Source: a virus
Strand: one strand, 5' to 3'
Length of the DNA: 44,307 bases
IMG/VR virus record: IMGVR_UViG_3300023222_000452
Coordinates: 1-44,307 of that record
The notes under the pieces are model-generated. The model was given only the letters and a program-made list of their open reading frames with translations, did no database searches and had not been told where the DNA came from. The position numbers and the translations under genes were made by a program. Positions 23,357 through 29,635 of the stretch are shown here, one piece after another; within the stretch, counting starts at the first letter, position 1; every line of letters starts with the position of its first letter.

Positions 23357-23640
23357 TAATAACCCCCGAATGGATCAGGCTTTTGAACTTGACTAAATGT
23401 AATATCTGATGGCCCACCATCCCAAACATGTTCTGCCTCAATGGCCATAACTGAACCGTGCAATCCATCGTCAGGCTTTCCTACCTTATCAGGTGTATAG
23501 TAACGAGAATAATATGTTCCAGTCCTGGATAACTTGATTAGTTCGGTTAGTTCGTTTGTGTGGTGGTCAATAATCCAGTTTAGTTTAGTTGGATCACTAG
23601 CTGGTAATACAATTTTGTAATAGTGTCTTGCGTGAGTCAT
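23356..23640 (-). CDS. Hypothetical protein (94 aa)
   Basis: MTHARHYYKIVLPASDPTKL..., mixed alpha/beta with His/Tyr-rich strands. TAATG overlap on both sides. No family recognised. Confidence 0.65.
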   Translation of the reverse strand: MTHARHYYKIVLPASDPTKLNWIIDHHTNELTELIKLSRTGTYYSRYYTPDKVGKPDDGLHGSVMAIEAEHVWDGGPSDITFSQVQKPDPFGGY

Positions 23641-23837
23641 TATTCTCTATATCCATCATAAATCTCTATTTCGTAATCAGGTAGTGTAGGATCTTCTTTT
23701 TTCTTTCCGTATTTGTAATAACGTGAGAAGATTAAAGGCTCCTTTTTTTCTTCATATAATTTAATTAAATCATCTAGAGTGTTTAGCTCAATAATTCCTA
23801 AATCATCACGAATTGTGTTCGTTAGGTGTATTTTCAT
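23640..23837 (-). CDS. Hypothetical acidic protein (65 aa)
   Basis: MKIHLTNTIRDDLGIIELNT..., ends in a strand-rich acidic segment. Overlaps neighbours by 4 and 1 bases. Confidence 0.6.
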   Translation of the reverse strand: MKIHLTNTIRDDLGIIELNTLDDLIKLYEEKKEPLIFSRYYKYGKKKEDPTLPDYEIEIYDGYRE

Positions 23838-24118
23838 ATCTCATCCTTTACCTTTGGTTGGAACTGTATTGGAGGATTAAATTTTAAAACTTGTATGTCT
23901 ATGGCTTCCCTATACATCATCCCTTCGGTAGTGTTAGGTAGTAAATCTCTTAACTCTTGTAACTGTAAGATTGTATTAATTTTTGATTGTGAAGCATATT
24001 TTGGCATGTGTATATCTTCCAATAATTTTCTTGCATAGGTATGGATTCCAATCATGTCATGTAAGTGATATTTTTCTCGGAATTTCTCCCATGTAGTAAA
24101 CTTCTGGATATGACTCAA
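23834..24118 (-). CDS. Hypothetical helical protein (94 aa)
   Basis: TTG start overlapping the TGA of the previous gene within the junction repeat. MSHIQKFTTWEKFREKYHLH..., helical. Last gene downstream of the repeated junctions. Confidence 0.6.
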   Translation of the reverse strand: MSHIQKFTTWEKFREKYHLHDMIGIHTYARKLLEDIHMPKYASQSKINTILQLQELRDLLPNTTEGMMYREAIDIQVLKFNPPIQFQPKVKDEI

Positions 24119-24264
24119 TTCTTTACATTCTCCTGGGAGTGTATTTCATGAGTAACTATTACATCTTGACCACATGGTAAATGTTGAATTTCCCAATAGA
24201 GTTCAGCTAATTCTGTGTGTAATCTATTCCATCTATTGTTTCTTAGCTTGAAAACAAAACTCAA
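24115..24264 (-). CDS. Junction-repeat cassette gene (49 aa)
   Basis: TTG start (MSFVFKLRNNRWNRLHTELA) and C-terminus HSQENVKN encoded by the junction repeat. The body is unlike its neighbours. The C-terminal eight residues are identical to those of the gene at 24261. Confidence 0.6.
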   Translation of the reverse strand: MSFVFKLRNNRWNRLHTELAELYWEIQHLPCGQDVIVTHEIHSQENVKN

Positions 24265-24419
24265 TTCTTTACATTCTCCTGAGAGTGTTGTACATCTATC
24301 TTAGTATCTTTGTCATAAAGTGATTCCAGATAATTCCAAGAATATATTTTATTTTTGAAAATAAAATGAAACTTTTCATCTTTAAAGACCATGTGACCAG
24401 TTTGTTGTGTTTCATTCAT
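24261..24419 (-). CDS. Junction-repeat cassette gene (52 aa)
   Basis: MNETQQTGHMVFKDEKFHFI..., C-terminus HSQENVKN. ATG lies 8 bases inside the upstream gene; another ATG at 24415 opens a different, less protein-like frame. Confidence 0.6.
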   Translation of the reverse strand: MNETQQTGHMVFKDEKFHFIFKNKIYSWNYLESLYDKDTKIDVQHSQENVKN

Positions 24420-24633
24420 TTTTTACGTTCTCCATATTCTGTTTTGCATAGATTTTATCACCACAATTAGCTAATGCGATACTAATTTCAATCTCATCTT
24501 CTAGATTGTATTTATGAATATTAGGTACTGTGTATGTTCCATCATAATCAGCTAAACCTGAAATCTGAATTATATCATCATCAGGTAAATTATCATTCCA
24601 ATATTTTTCTGCAGCTTTAGTGTATTTGTTCAA
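24412..24633 (-). CDS. Junction-repeat cassette gene (73 aa)
   Basis: TTG start in TTGA overlap; MNKYTKAAEKYWNDNLPDDD..., C-terminus NMENVKNE, a variant of the shared tail. Acidic, no recognised domain. Confidence 0.65.
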   Translation of the reverse strand: MNKYTKAAEKYWNDNLPDDDIIQISGLADYDGTYTVPNIHKYNLEDEIEISIALANCGDKIYAKQNMENVKNE

Positions 24634-24764
24634 TCCTTAATCTTCTCCATAGAGTGTATTTCTTTGAACTTCATACATCCACAGTCTGAATTATCACAAT
24701 ATGTAGAGTTCCAATGTTCGATAAGGATATGTCCACACTCACATTCTGCGTAGGTAGCACTCAA
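24630..24764 (-). CDS. Junction-repeat cassette gene, zinc binding (44 aa)
   Basis: MSATYAECECGHILIEHWNS then CDNSDCGC, several Cys pairs; C-terminus HSMEKIKD. TTG start in TTGA overlap. Confidence 0.6.
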   Translation of the reverse strand: MSATYAECECGHILIEHWNSTYCDNSDCGCMKFKEIHSMEKIKD

Positions 24765-24952
24765 TTCTTTACCGCCTCATCTTCTATTTTTTCTATAGGA
24801 AGTGTGTTTAGTAGTTTTAGACAATCTTCACATATTGGAGAATAATAGACATATCCTTTGTATTGTTTAAACTTGACATAGGGTTTTGAAGTTCCATATG
24901 CACCAAACCAAACTACATCATGACAAAGTAAACAATGTATTGATTCACTCAA
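24761..24952 (-). CDS. Junction-repeat cassette gene, zinc binding (63 aa)
   Basis: TTG start at 24952 chosen because it recreates the TTGA junction (MSESIHCLLCHDVVWFG); an upstream ATG at 24976 would overlap the previous gene by 28 bases. CLLC and CEDC pairs. C-terminus EDEAVKN. Confidence 0.65.
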   Translation of the reverse strand: MSESIHCLLCHDVVWFGAYGTSKPYVKFKQYKGYVYYSPICEDCLKLLNTLPIEKIEDEAVKN

Positions 24953-25152
24953 TTTTCTATCTCCTTCTCCATACATTCCAACTCTTTAAGATGGTCTTTA
25001 TCTTTTACTTTTCCTTTCTCTGCACAGTACAGTTGAGTCATGCCATTGTATAGTGTGATCTCATAGTATAGCTCGCCATCCTTTCTTGATGTACTGAATT
25101 TGACGTATCCGCCTTCAAAATAATTCTCATCAGGAGTTCTAATTACTTTCAT
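24949..25152 (-). CDS. Hypothetical protein, first before the junction-repeat run (67 aa)
   Basis: MKVIRTPDENYFEGGYVKFS..., beta rich, C-terminus CMEKEIEN resembles the shared tail. Its stop is the first TTGA junction. Confidence 0.6.
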   Translation of the reverse strand: MKVIRTPDENYFEGGYVKFSTSRKDGELYYEITLYNGMTQLYCAEKGKVKDKDHLKELECMEKEIEN

Positions 25153-25194
25153 GTTGTTGTCCCATACCTTTGCTTTAAAGTGTCGTGCGTTAGT

Positions 25195-25341
25195 TTAGTT
25201 TCCAAGCTTGATCCCCTCGTTTCTTTTACCGCACTTTGAGCATTGTCTTTTTTGTTCTGTTCCTATGTAGTAATGACCACATTTAGGATTTTTACACTGA
25301 AAAAGATATTGAGGCACGTATGTTATATTATAACTATCCAT
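25195..25341 (-). CDS. 48-aa zinc-ribbon protein (paralogue 2)
   Basis: MDSYNITYVPQYLFQCKNPK then CGHYYIG and CSKCGKR. Same start and end as the gene at 11982, but with CKNPKC instead of CKC. Contains the operator palindrome in its first codons. Confidence 0.8.
   Translation of the reverse strand: MDSYNITYVPQYLFQCKNPKCGHYYIGTEQKRQCSKCGKRNEGIKLGN
25322..25334. promoter_or_regulatory. Intragenic operator palindrome GTTATATTATAAC, second locus
   Basis: Same 13-bp palindrome in the same position, within codons 3-7 of a zinc-ribbon gene, as at 12100-12112. Confidence 0.6.
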
Positions 25342-25349
25342 ATTAACTC

Positions 25350-25460
25350 TCAACCCTCGTTACACTCACAATTAGTTCTAAATCCATTACCAAAACAGAC
25401 TGTACATTGATGAGAACATTCCATTGAAAGTCCTGATTTTAAACACCAGTTGCAGCTCAA
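25350..25460 (-). CDS. 36-aa Cys-rich peptide
   Basis: TTG start in TTGA overlap: MSCNWCLKSGLSMECSHQCT then CFGNGF and CECNEG. Seven or more Cys plus His, likely metal binding. Confidence 0.55.
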   Translation of the reverse strand: MSCNWCLKSGLSMECSHQCTVCFGNGFRTNCECNEG

Positions 25461-25573
25461 TAGTTCTCAAATCCTTTGCCACAAGCAATACAATACTCAG
25501 TTCCAAAACAAAAACCTTCACTGTTTATTGCTGGTTTCTCACATTTTCTTTTTTGTGTTATTGTTGTATACAT
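25457..25573 (-). CDS. 38-aa Cys-rich peptide, first gene of second operator locus
   Basis: MYTTITQKRKCEKPAINSEG then CFGTEYCIACGKG. ATG abuts the operator palindrome at 25574. Counterpart by position of the 94-aa gene at 12343. Confidence 0.55.
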   Translation of the reverse strand: MYTTITQKRKCEKPAINSEGFCFGTEYCIACGKGFENY

Positions 25574-25620
25574 GTTATATTATAACACTATCCCATATAT
25601 AATACTTGTTATATTATAAC
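25574..25620 (-). promoter_or_regulatory. Promoter with palindromic operators, second locus
   Basis: GTTATATTATAAC at 25574-25586 (touching the ATG) and 25608-25620, again 34 bp apart, with TATTATATATG between as TATA box on the minus strand. Confidence 0.65.
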
Positions 25621-25623
25621 ACC

Positions 25624-25731
25624 TTACCATTCATTCTCGTCCCCCACAGGTAAATTATTAATTATATTTTTCATTAATGTTAAAGAGATACAATCTCTAG
25701 GTGTGATGAATCTCCACACTATTTTCTTCAC
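25624..25731 (-). CDS. 35-aa peptide with GTG start
   Basis: MKKIVWRFITPRDCISLTLM... preceded by GTTCAGC directly before GTG, the same leader as at 26046 and 26161. Ends just before the second-locus operators. Confidence 0.45.
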   Translation of the reverse strand: MKKIVWRFITPRDCISLTLMKNIINNLPVGDENEW

Positions 25732-25753
25732 GCTGAACACTTACCTCGGATTG

Positions 25754-25897
25754 TCATTGCCAATGCTTCTCCCATCCATCATTTTCAATGTCAATCATAG
25801 TTTCACAGTCATAACAAATATCTTGCTTGTGTAATTTATGAATTGAAAAATAATATTCACATCTTTTACATTTCCTTCTTTCAATCCTTGAATCCAT
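25754..25897 (-). CDS. 47-aa zinc-ribbon protein
   Basis: MDSRIERRKCKRCEYYFSIH then CYDC give two CxxC pairs. An AGGAGA motif about 11 bases before the ATG. Confidence 0.6.
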   Translation of the reverse strand: MDSRIERRKCKRCEYYFSIHKLHKQDICYDCETMIDIENDGWEKHWQ

Positions 25898-25899
25898 GC

Positions 25900-26046
25900 T
25901 TAACGTTCTCTCCTATCGGTCAGGTACTGTTTGTGTAATTTTAAACCATAATCATTATGAAGGTTTAATGGAAGGTCACACCATTTACATGTAATAGGTT
26001 CTTTGGGTTCATCCCATCCTCTACCGAATCCTCTAGGTAGTGTCAT
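25900..26046 (-). CDS. 48-aa C2H2-like protein
   Basis: Start at 26046 chosen for the GAGGAAAGGTTCAGC leader just before the ATG (MTLPRGFGRGWDEPK); a longer frame begins at 26121 inside the upstream gene. CKWCDLPLNLHNDYGLKLH is a C2H2-type finger. Confidence 0.6.
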   Translation of the reverse strand: MTLPRGFGRGWDEPKEPITCKWCDLPLNLHNDYGLKLHKQYLTDRRER

Positions 26047-26068
26047 GCTGAACCTTTCCTCGATACTG

Positions 26069-26161
26069 TCATTGACCTGATACCTCAGCTGTATTTTTAC
26101 AAGTACAATAAGGATAATCATATTTCCATTTTCTATTGATACAGCTTACTTGATGTTTCAT
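26069..26161 (-). CDS. 30-aa peptide with CTC
   Basis: MKHQVSCINRKWKYDYPYCT..., preceded by AGAGGTTCAGC and ATG. Supported mainly by the shared leader. Confidence 0.4.
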   Translation of the reverse strand: MKHQVSCINRKWKYDYPYCTCKNTAEVSGQ

Positions 26162-26195
26162 GCTGAACCTCTTTCTTTAACGGTATTGTATTGGT

Positions 26196-26630
26196 TCATT
26201 TCTCCAGCTCCTGAATTATTGCATTTTGTGCGTTTATGACTTGTTGCAAGTCAGTTAGGATATGTTGTGATGTTACAGCTTTACGTGCATTTAACTTTTC
26301 AATACTTGTTGTTGTAAGTATAGCCTCTGCATCAGTATTTACCATATTATTCTGAAGCCTATCTACTGATTTCATTATTGACTCATACTCATGTATAAAC
26401 AAAAATCCACGGTCTGTAACTTTGAGTGGTTTAATGGTCATCAGTCCATGTTTTTCCAAGTTTATGATGATTTTCTTTATTCTATCATATGCCATCTGTG
26501 CAATTAATTGAATACGGGTTAATCCTATATTTGTCTCCCCTTCTACTGTTTGTTGGCTGATGTCAGTTTCTTTAGCTATTGCATGGAGAATGTCATATAT
26601 TATTTTTAGCCGGGTTCTTCTCTCTCTCAT
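26196..26630 (-). CDS. Winged-helix transcription regulator (144 aa)
   Basis: MRERRTRLKIIYDILHAIAK, GLTRIQLIAQMAYDRIKKII, GLMTIKPLKVTDRGFLFIHE: helix-turn-helix plus wing in the arrangement of archaeal winged-helix proteins abundant in ammonia-oxidising archaea. C-terminal helical tail. Start at 26630 avoids overlap with the gene upstream (stop 26641). Confidence 0.75.
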   Translation of the reverse strand: MRERRTRLKIIYDILHAIAKETDISQQTVEGETNIGLTRIQLIAQMAYDRIKKIIINLEKHGLMTIKPLKVTDRGFLFIHEYESIMKSVDRLQNNMVNTDAEAILTTTSIEKLNARKAVTSQHILTDLQQVINAQNAIIQELEK

Positions 26631-26640
26631 GGTATAATAA

Positions 26641-26826
26641 TCACATCTTTTTCCTCTTTTGTGCATTGTAGTGCTTGTTATCAATTTGATGTTTTATGAA
26701 CAGTTCTAATTTAATACAGTCAAACAATTTTCCACAGTCAACACATACCCAGTTGTAATCACAATCATAGATAGTTGAGAATGAAAAGAATTCTTTTAGT
26801 TTTTTTAAGATATTATTCAATTTCAT
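26641..26826 (-). CDS. C2H2-like small protein (61 aa)
   Basis: Start at 26826 (MKLNNILKKLKEFFSF), overlapping the previous gene end by 14 bases. CVDCGKLFDC then HQIDNKHYN supplies Cys and His of a finger. Confidence 0.6.
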   Translation of the reverse strand: MKLNNILKKLKEFFSFSTIYDCDYNWVCVDCGKLFDCIKLELFIKHQIDNKHYNAQKRKKM

Positions 26827-28024
26827 AGTGTATCTCCTGAGAATATTGTAAGGCTTCATTTGCTATTTTTAGTTTATAGTCTGCAAAGTTACAGTTTAGT
26901 CTAGTCCATACTTGGATGGTATCTAATGGAGGATCTTTACATTCATACTTGTATGGTGTGATACTTTGAGGTTCTACATAATTAGGATCTGTTACAATAA
27001 TTCCATGATTAAAGTATGTGGTGAAACTATTGTTGTCGTTATCCCATCCGTTAATAGCTAGAACATTATGATTTGGTATTCCATTAAAGGTCCAGTAAAT
27101 ATCTAGCTGTAAACAATTATGAAAATAACCATCCATGCAGGAAACAAGTGATGCATCTACTCTATAATTATTAATTATATCATTTTTGTCTACTAAAATA
27201 ACAGATTCTAATGCTGGATTTTCAATGTCATGTGAAGTGTTTTTAATGTCAATTTCCAATCTTGGCTCAAATGTATTAACTGGGGAACCAATCTCTTTTA
27301 CCATTCCAAACTGAATGTAATCAATATTGTATGCTCCTTGGTTCTCATACACTTTGATAGTCAAGTGATTTTCTTTGTATAAGTCGGTATACTGTGGAGG
27401 CATAGAAGTTTTAAAGTAATTTGCCTGGAATGATTTATTATTCAATGTCAAACCGTAATCAACAAATCTTTTTCCTTGATTATCAAGTCCTATCGTTGGA
27501 GCGGTACAATCATTACAACTGTCTTTCCCAGCATTGGGATAATCATCATTTGTGGGAAATGTTTCACTAGCTTCTGGTGGTGTAATGTTAGTGCCATTAC
27601 CTACTTCACTTAATACTACTTCTTCAAATGGTGGTGGTGGTGTTTCAGAAAGAACATTAAAGAATAATTTTGCAGATGGTGTTAATTGGTGATGTCCTTC
27701 CCCAACACAAACGACCCTATATTCGCCTGGAGTTAATTTGTATGGCTGTATTACAAGTTCACTTTCAGGTACTCCGATTTTAGTTGGGCCAATCCAATTA
27801 GTAATGACTGGATATTTACTATCAGTGTTATAGACACGCCATTGGAATAACTGGATTATGTCTGGGTTGTCTGGTGTGCATTGTATTGTGATGGTATCAG
27901 ATTCTTCATATTCTAATTGATTAGTTGTGAGTGTTACTTTACCGTGATAATATGCGTCTGCATCATCAAATGATACCATAACAACAAAAGATAGTAAAAA
28001 AATAACAAGTAAAAGATACTTCAT
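26813..28024 (-). CDS. Secreted protein of ammonia-oxidiser type with Ig-like domain (403 aa)
   Basis: Signal peptide (MKYLLLVIFLLSFVVMVSF to DADA, about 1-24), a beta-sandwich domain (30-125; LTTNQLEYEESDTITIQC), a Pro-rich linker, then a domain beginning CNDCTAPTIG (170-179) with KVYENQGAYNIDYIQFGMV and later LQLDIYWTFNGIPNHN. From memory this last domain resembles a secreted family frequent in Nitrosopumilus-type genomes. ATG overlaps the stop of the regulator gene (ATGA). Likely placed on the cell surface or released; function unknown. Confidence 0.75.
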   Translation of the reverse strand: MKYLLLVIFLLSFVVMVSFDDADAYYHGKVTLTTNQLEYEESDTITIQCTPDNPDIIQLFQWRVYNTDSKYPVITNWIGPTKIGVPESELVIQPYKLTPGEYRVVCVGEGHHQLTPSAKLFFNVLSETPPPPFEEVVLSEVGNGTNITPPEASETFPTNDDYPNAGKDSCNDCTAPTIGLDNQGKRFVDYGLTLNNKSFQANYFKTSMPPQYTDLYKENHLTIKVYENQGAYNIDYIQFGMVKEIGSPVNTFEPRLEIDIKNTSHDIENPALESVILVDKNDIINNYRVDASLVSCMDGYFHNCLQLDIYWTFNGIPNHNVLAINGWDNDNNSFTTYFNHGIIVTDPNYVEPQSITPYKYECKDPPLDTIQVWTRLNCNFADYKLKIANEALQYSQEIHYEIE

Positions 28025-28164
28025 TTGAAGTACTTCCTCAAAGAGTCATTTATGACCCTCGAGTAACTGTATGCTGTGTTTCTCCTTTTGATTACTTTTG
28101 CCTGTAAATCTCGGAGTTTTTTGTTTATATCCTCATCTATTATGATGGTTACTCGTTTTGACAT
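28021..28164 (-). CDS. Ribbon-helix-helix regulator (47 aa)
   Basis: MSKRVTIIIDEDINKKLRDL then AYSYSRVINDSLRKYFK: strand, helix, turn, helix of the CopG/Arc type. Coupled by ATGA to the secreted-protein gene, so it probably autoregulates both. AT-rich promoter upstream (TATGTGTAGTATATTAAT). Confidence 0.8.
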   Translation of the reverse strand: MSKRVTIIIDEDINKKLRDLQAKVIKRRNTAYSYSRVINDSLRKYFK

Positions 28165-28299
28165 TAAAGTATGATAGTATGTGTAGTATATTAATTTATC
28201 AAATTAAGTATGAATAATTAGTTTCAGAAATTAATTAAGATTTAGAAAAAATAGAGAGTTGACTTGTTAATCAATTTTAAAAAAAATAAGGTATTTTTT

Positions 28300-28380
28300 T
28301 TATGCTGTAGTGCCTATAATTGCTGCAACAGCTATTGCCAAGGCGGCAATACTAATTGTGTATGGTCCTATATCTGCCAT
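28300..28380 (-). CDS. 26-aa hydrophobic peptide
   Basis: MADIGPYTISIAALAIAVAA then IIGTTA, a single membrane-spanning segment with small residues. Own leader; no overlap. Could be a membrane or virion peptide. Confidence 0.5.
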   Translation of the reverse strand: MADIGPYTISIAALAIAVAAIIGTTA

Positions 28381-28441
28381 AAAAAGTATAATTCATCCCA
28401 TACATTTAAGCTATTTTATTTAAGATACTTTATTTAAGATA

Positions 28442-28485
28442 CTTTTGGTAAATAACTGAAATATTTTTTACAATGGATTATTTTA
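28442..28485. repeat. Dispersed noncoding repeat, copy B
   Basis: CTTTTGGTAAATAACTGAAA, ATATT, then ATGGATTATTTTAG. Matches 20865-20901. Preceded by a direct repeat TTATTTAAGATACT (28418-28445). Confidence 0.5.
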
Positions 28486-28701
28486 GCTGTTATTTTGTGT
28501 GGGATCTATTTGCAATACTTGAAATATCATTTTAACTTCAAATGGTGGGATTTTTCCATTAGATTTTATAGAAATAATTTTTTCACTTTTCTTATTGTAA
28601 ATATCAACATAGTCAGTATTTACCTGTGCTGTTATTTTACATCCAAAAAATTGTAGAATTTTTTGGATTTCATAACTGTTGCGCCAATTAGAATCTGTCA
28701 A
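28483..28701 (-). CDS. HicA-like protein lacking the catalytic His (72 aa)
   Basis: YEIQKILQFFGCKITAQVNT and KSNGKIPPFEVKMIFQVLQI follow the HicA helix-strand-strand-strand-helix pattern (EIxKxLxxxGF..., then P-x-H-x...). The usual SHH at the turn is replaced by NTDYVD, so RNase activity is doubtful. Overlaps the HicB-like gene by 14 bases. Confidence 0.5.
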   Translation of the reverse strand: MTDSNWRNSYEIQKILQFFGCKITAQVNTDYVDIYNKKSEKIISIKSNGKIPPFEVKMIFQVLQIDPTQNNS

Positions 28702-28891
28702 TTTCTATTACCTCGATCTCTGTAGTTTGTGAAACTTTTTGTAAAGCTTCTTTATGACCAGGTAATGCTTTAAGAAATTCATTTTTTAATTCTTCATCAG
28801 AATTTGCATGAATAATAATACCGGGATATTCTACTCCCTGACCTACACAATAGCCATCAAATGATTTTTTTTGTATATGCAAACCTTTCAT
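28688..28891 (-). CDS. HicB-like partial antitoxin (67 aa)
   Basis: KSFDGYCVGQGVEYPGIIIH, then ANSDEELKNEFLKALPGHKE matches the HicB N-terminal fold (strand, G-Y-x-V, PG, then helix). No DNA-binding domain follows. First of a two-gene unit with the HicA-like gene. Confidence 0.5.
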   Translation of the reverse strand: MKGLHIQKKSFDGYCVGQGVEYPGIIIHANSDEELKNEFLKALPGHKEALQKVSQTTEIEVIEIDRF

Positions 28892-29005
28892 GTTACTAAC
28901 ATTATGATAACGTCATATAACTATTTACGGTTTATTATCAACGAAATTGACTAATTCATAAATTGAGTTATAGCGAAAATCAGATGATATTTTAGATGAT
29001 TAGGA
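28892..29005. promoter_or_regulatory. Short gene-free promoter region
   Basis: AT-rich with GTTACTAAC next to the ATG and TTATATGACG upstream on the minus strand, likely the promoter of the HicB/HicA-like pair. Confidence 0.4.
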
Positions 29006-29272
29006 CTAGTCGTCATTTTCCACAAGATCCTTGTATGTCTGCTCTAGATCTTCAATCTCCTCTATGGCTTCTGGGTGTAATATTTTTGTTTCCTGGACCA
29101 GTCTTCTTAACACAAAGACTGATGCTTTTTTCATTAATTTAATGTCGGCACTTTGTTTTTTGAGGCTCTTGTAAAATACGTATAGTGAGGATGTGGCAAG
29201 TAAAATAACACCAATTAGTAGTGCAGTTAGAATGTCAATACCAATTTGGGTTATTACTTGTACCATAATCAA
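29006..29272 (-). CDS. Single-pass membrane protein with coiled coil (88 aa)
   Basis: Hydrophobic segment IGIDILTALLIGVILLATSS at the N-terminus, then a charged helix (EAIEEIEDLEQTYKDLVE). Overlaps the 120-aa gene by ATGA-type junction. Holin- or spanin-like shape, but unproven. Confidence 0.6.
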   Translation of the reverse strand: MIMVQVITQIGIDILTALLIGVILLATSSLYVFYKSLKKQSADIKLMKKASVFVLRRLVQETKILHPEAIEEIEDLEQTYKDLVENDD

Positions 29273-29631
29273 CCAAACATGTTTAGCTTTCTTTGAACGT
29301 TATCATCGCTTCTTCTTAGTGATACAGAATCAGGGGACGTATTTTGAACTCTAACAAAAAAATCAAAGGAAGTATCTTTCGAAAGATCAGGTGTTGGTCC
29401 TTCCAATACTCTAATGTCACCTTCTTCAGTTATTCGGGTGGATACCCCATCTTCTAAAATTCTAAAGAATGGTGGAATGAAAGAGTTTACTTGTTCTCTA
29501 GTTATTACCCATGGAATAAATGATGCACCAATTAGTATTACATCACCCACACCAGGCTTTAGTGCTACTGGTTTCTCAAAGTTGGATAACAGTTTAGGAT
29601 TTTGCGTATCAGTAAAGACTCGATAATTCAA
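29269..29631 (-). CDS. Structural-region protein ending in shared C-terminal peptide (120 aa)
   Basis: Beta rich (KPGVGDVILIGASFIPWVIT, IRVLEGPTPDLSKDTSFDFF). The last 13 residues, SDDNVQRKLNMFG, recur behind the stop of the nuclease gene at 14280. Follows the large fibre gene, so may be a fibre cap or chaperone; no family recognised. Confidence 0.65.
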   Translation of the reverse strand: MNYRVFTDTQNPKLLSNFEKPVALKPGVGDVILIGASFIPWVITREQVNSFIPPFFRILEDGVSTRITEEGDIRVLEGPTPDLSKDTSFDFFVRVQNTSPDSVSLRRSDDNVQRKLNMFG

Positions 29632-29635
29632 TTTA

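Larger units (their letters stand above)
24115..24976 (-). repeat. Recurrent gene-junction repeat, six copies
   Basis: At 24949, 24761, 24630, 24412, 24261 and 24115 the gene end and next start are variants of GGAGAATGTAAAGAATTGAG: it encodes the upstream C-terminus (M/Q-E-N/K-V/I-K-N/D), carries a purine-rich GGAGA possible ribosome site, and ends in TGA overlapping a TTG (or nearby ATG) start. The two copies at 24261 and 24115 are nearly identical over about 30 bases, while gene bodies between are unrelated. Confidence 0.65.

Noticed and set aside
24115-24976. Possible CRISPR array because of regularly spaced repeats
   Set aside because: Spacing is irregular (130-220 bases), repeats sit at gene ends and code for protein, and no cas genes exist.
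26196-26684. Longer start of the winged-helix gene at 26684
   Set aside because: Overlaps the upstream zinc-finger gene; MRERRTRLK at 26630 is a better start for the family.
29006-29272. Confident holin call
   Set aside because: One membrane segment and a charged helix are not enough, and archaeal virus lysis genes are poorly known.
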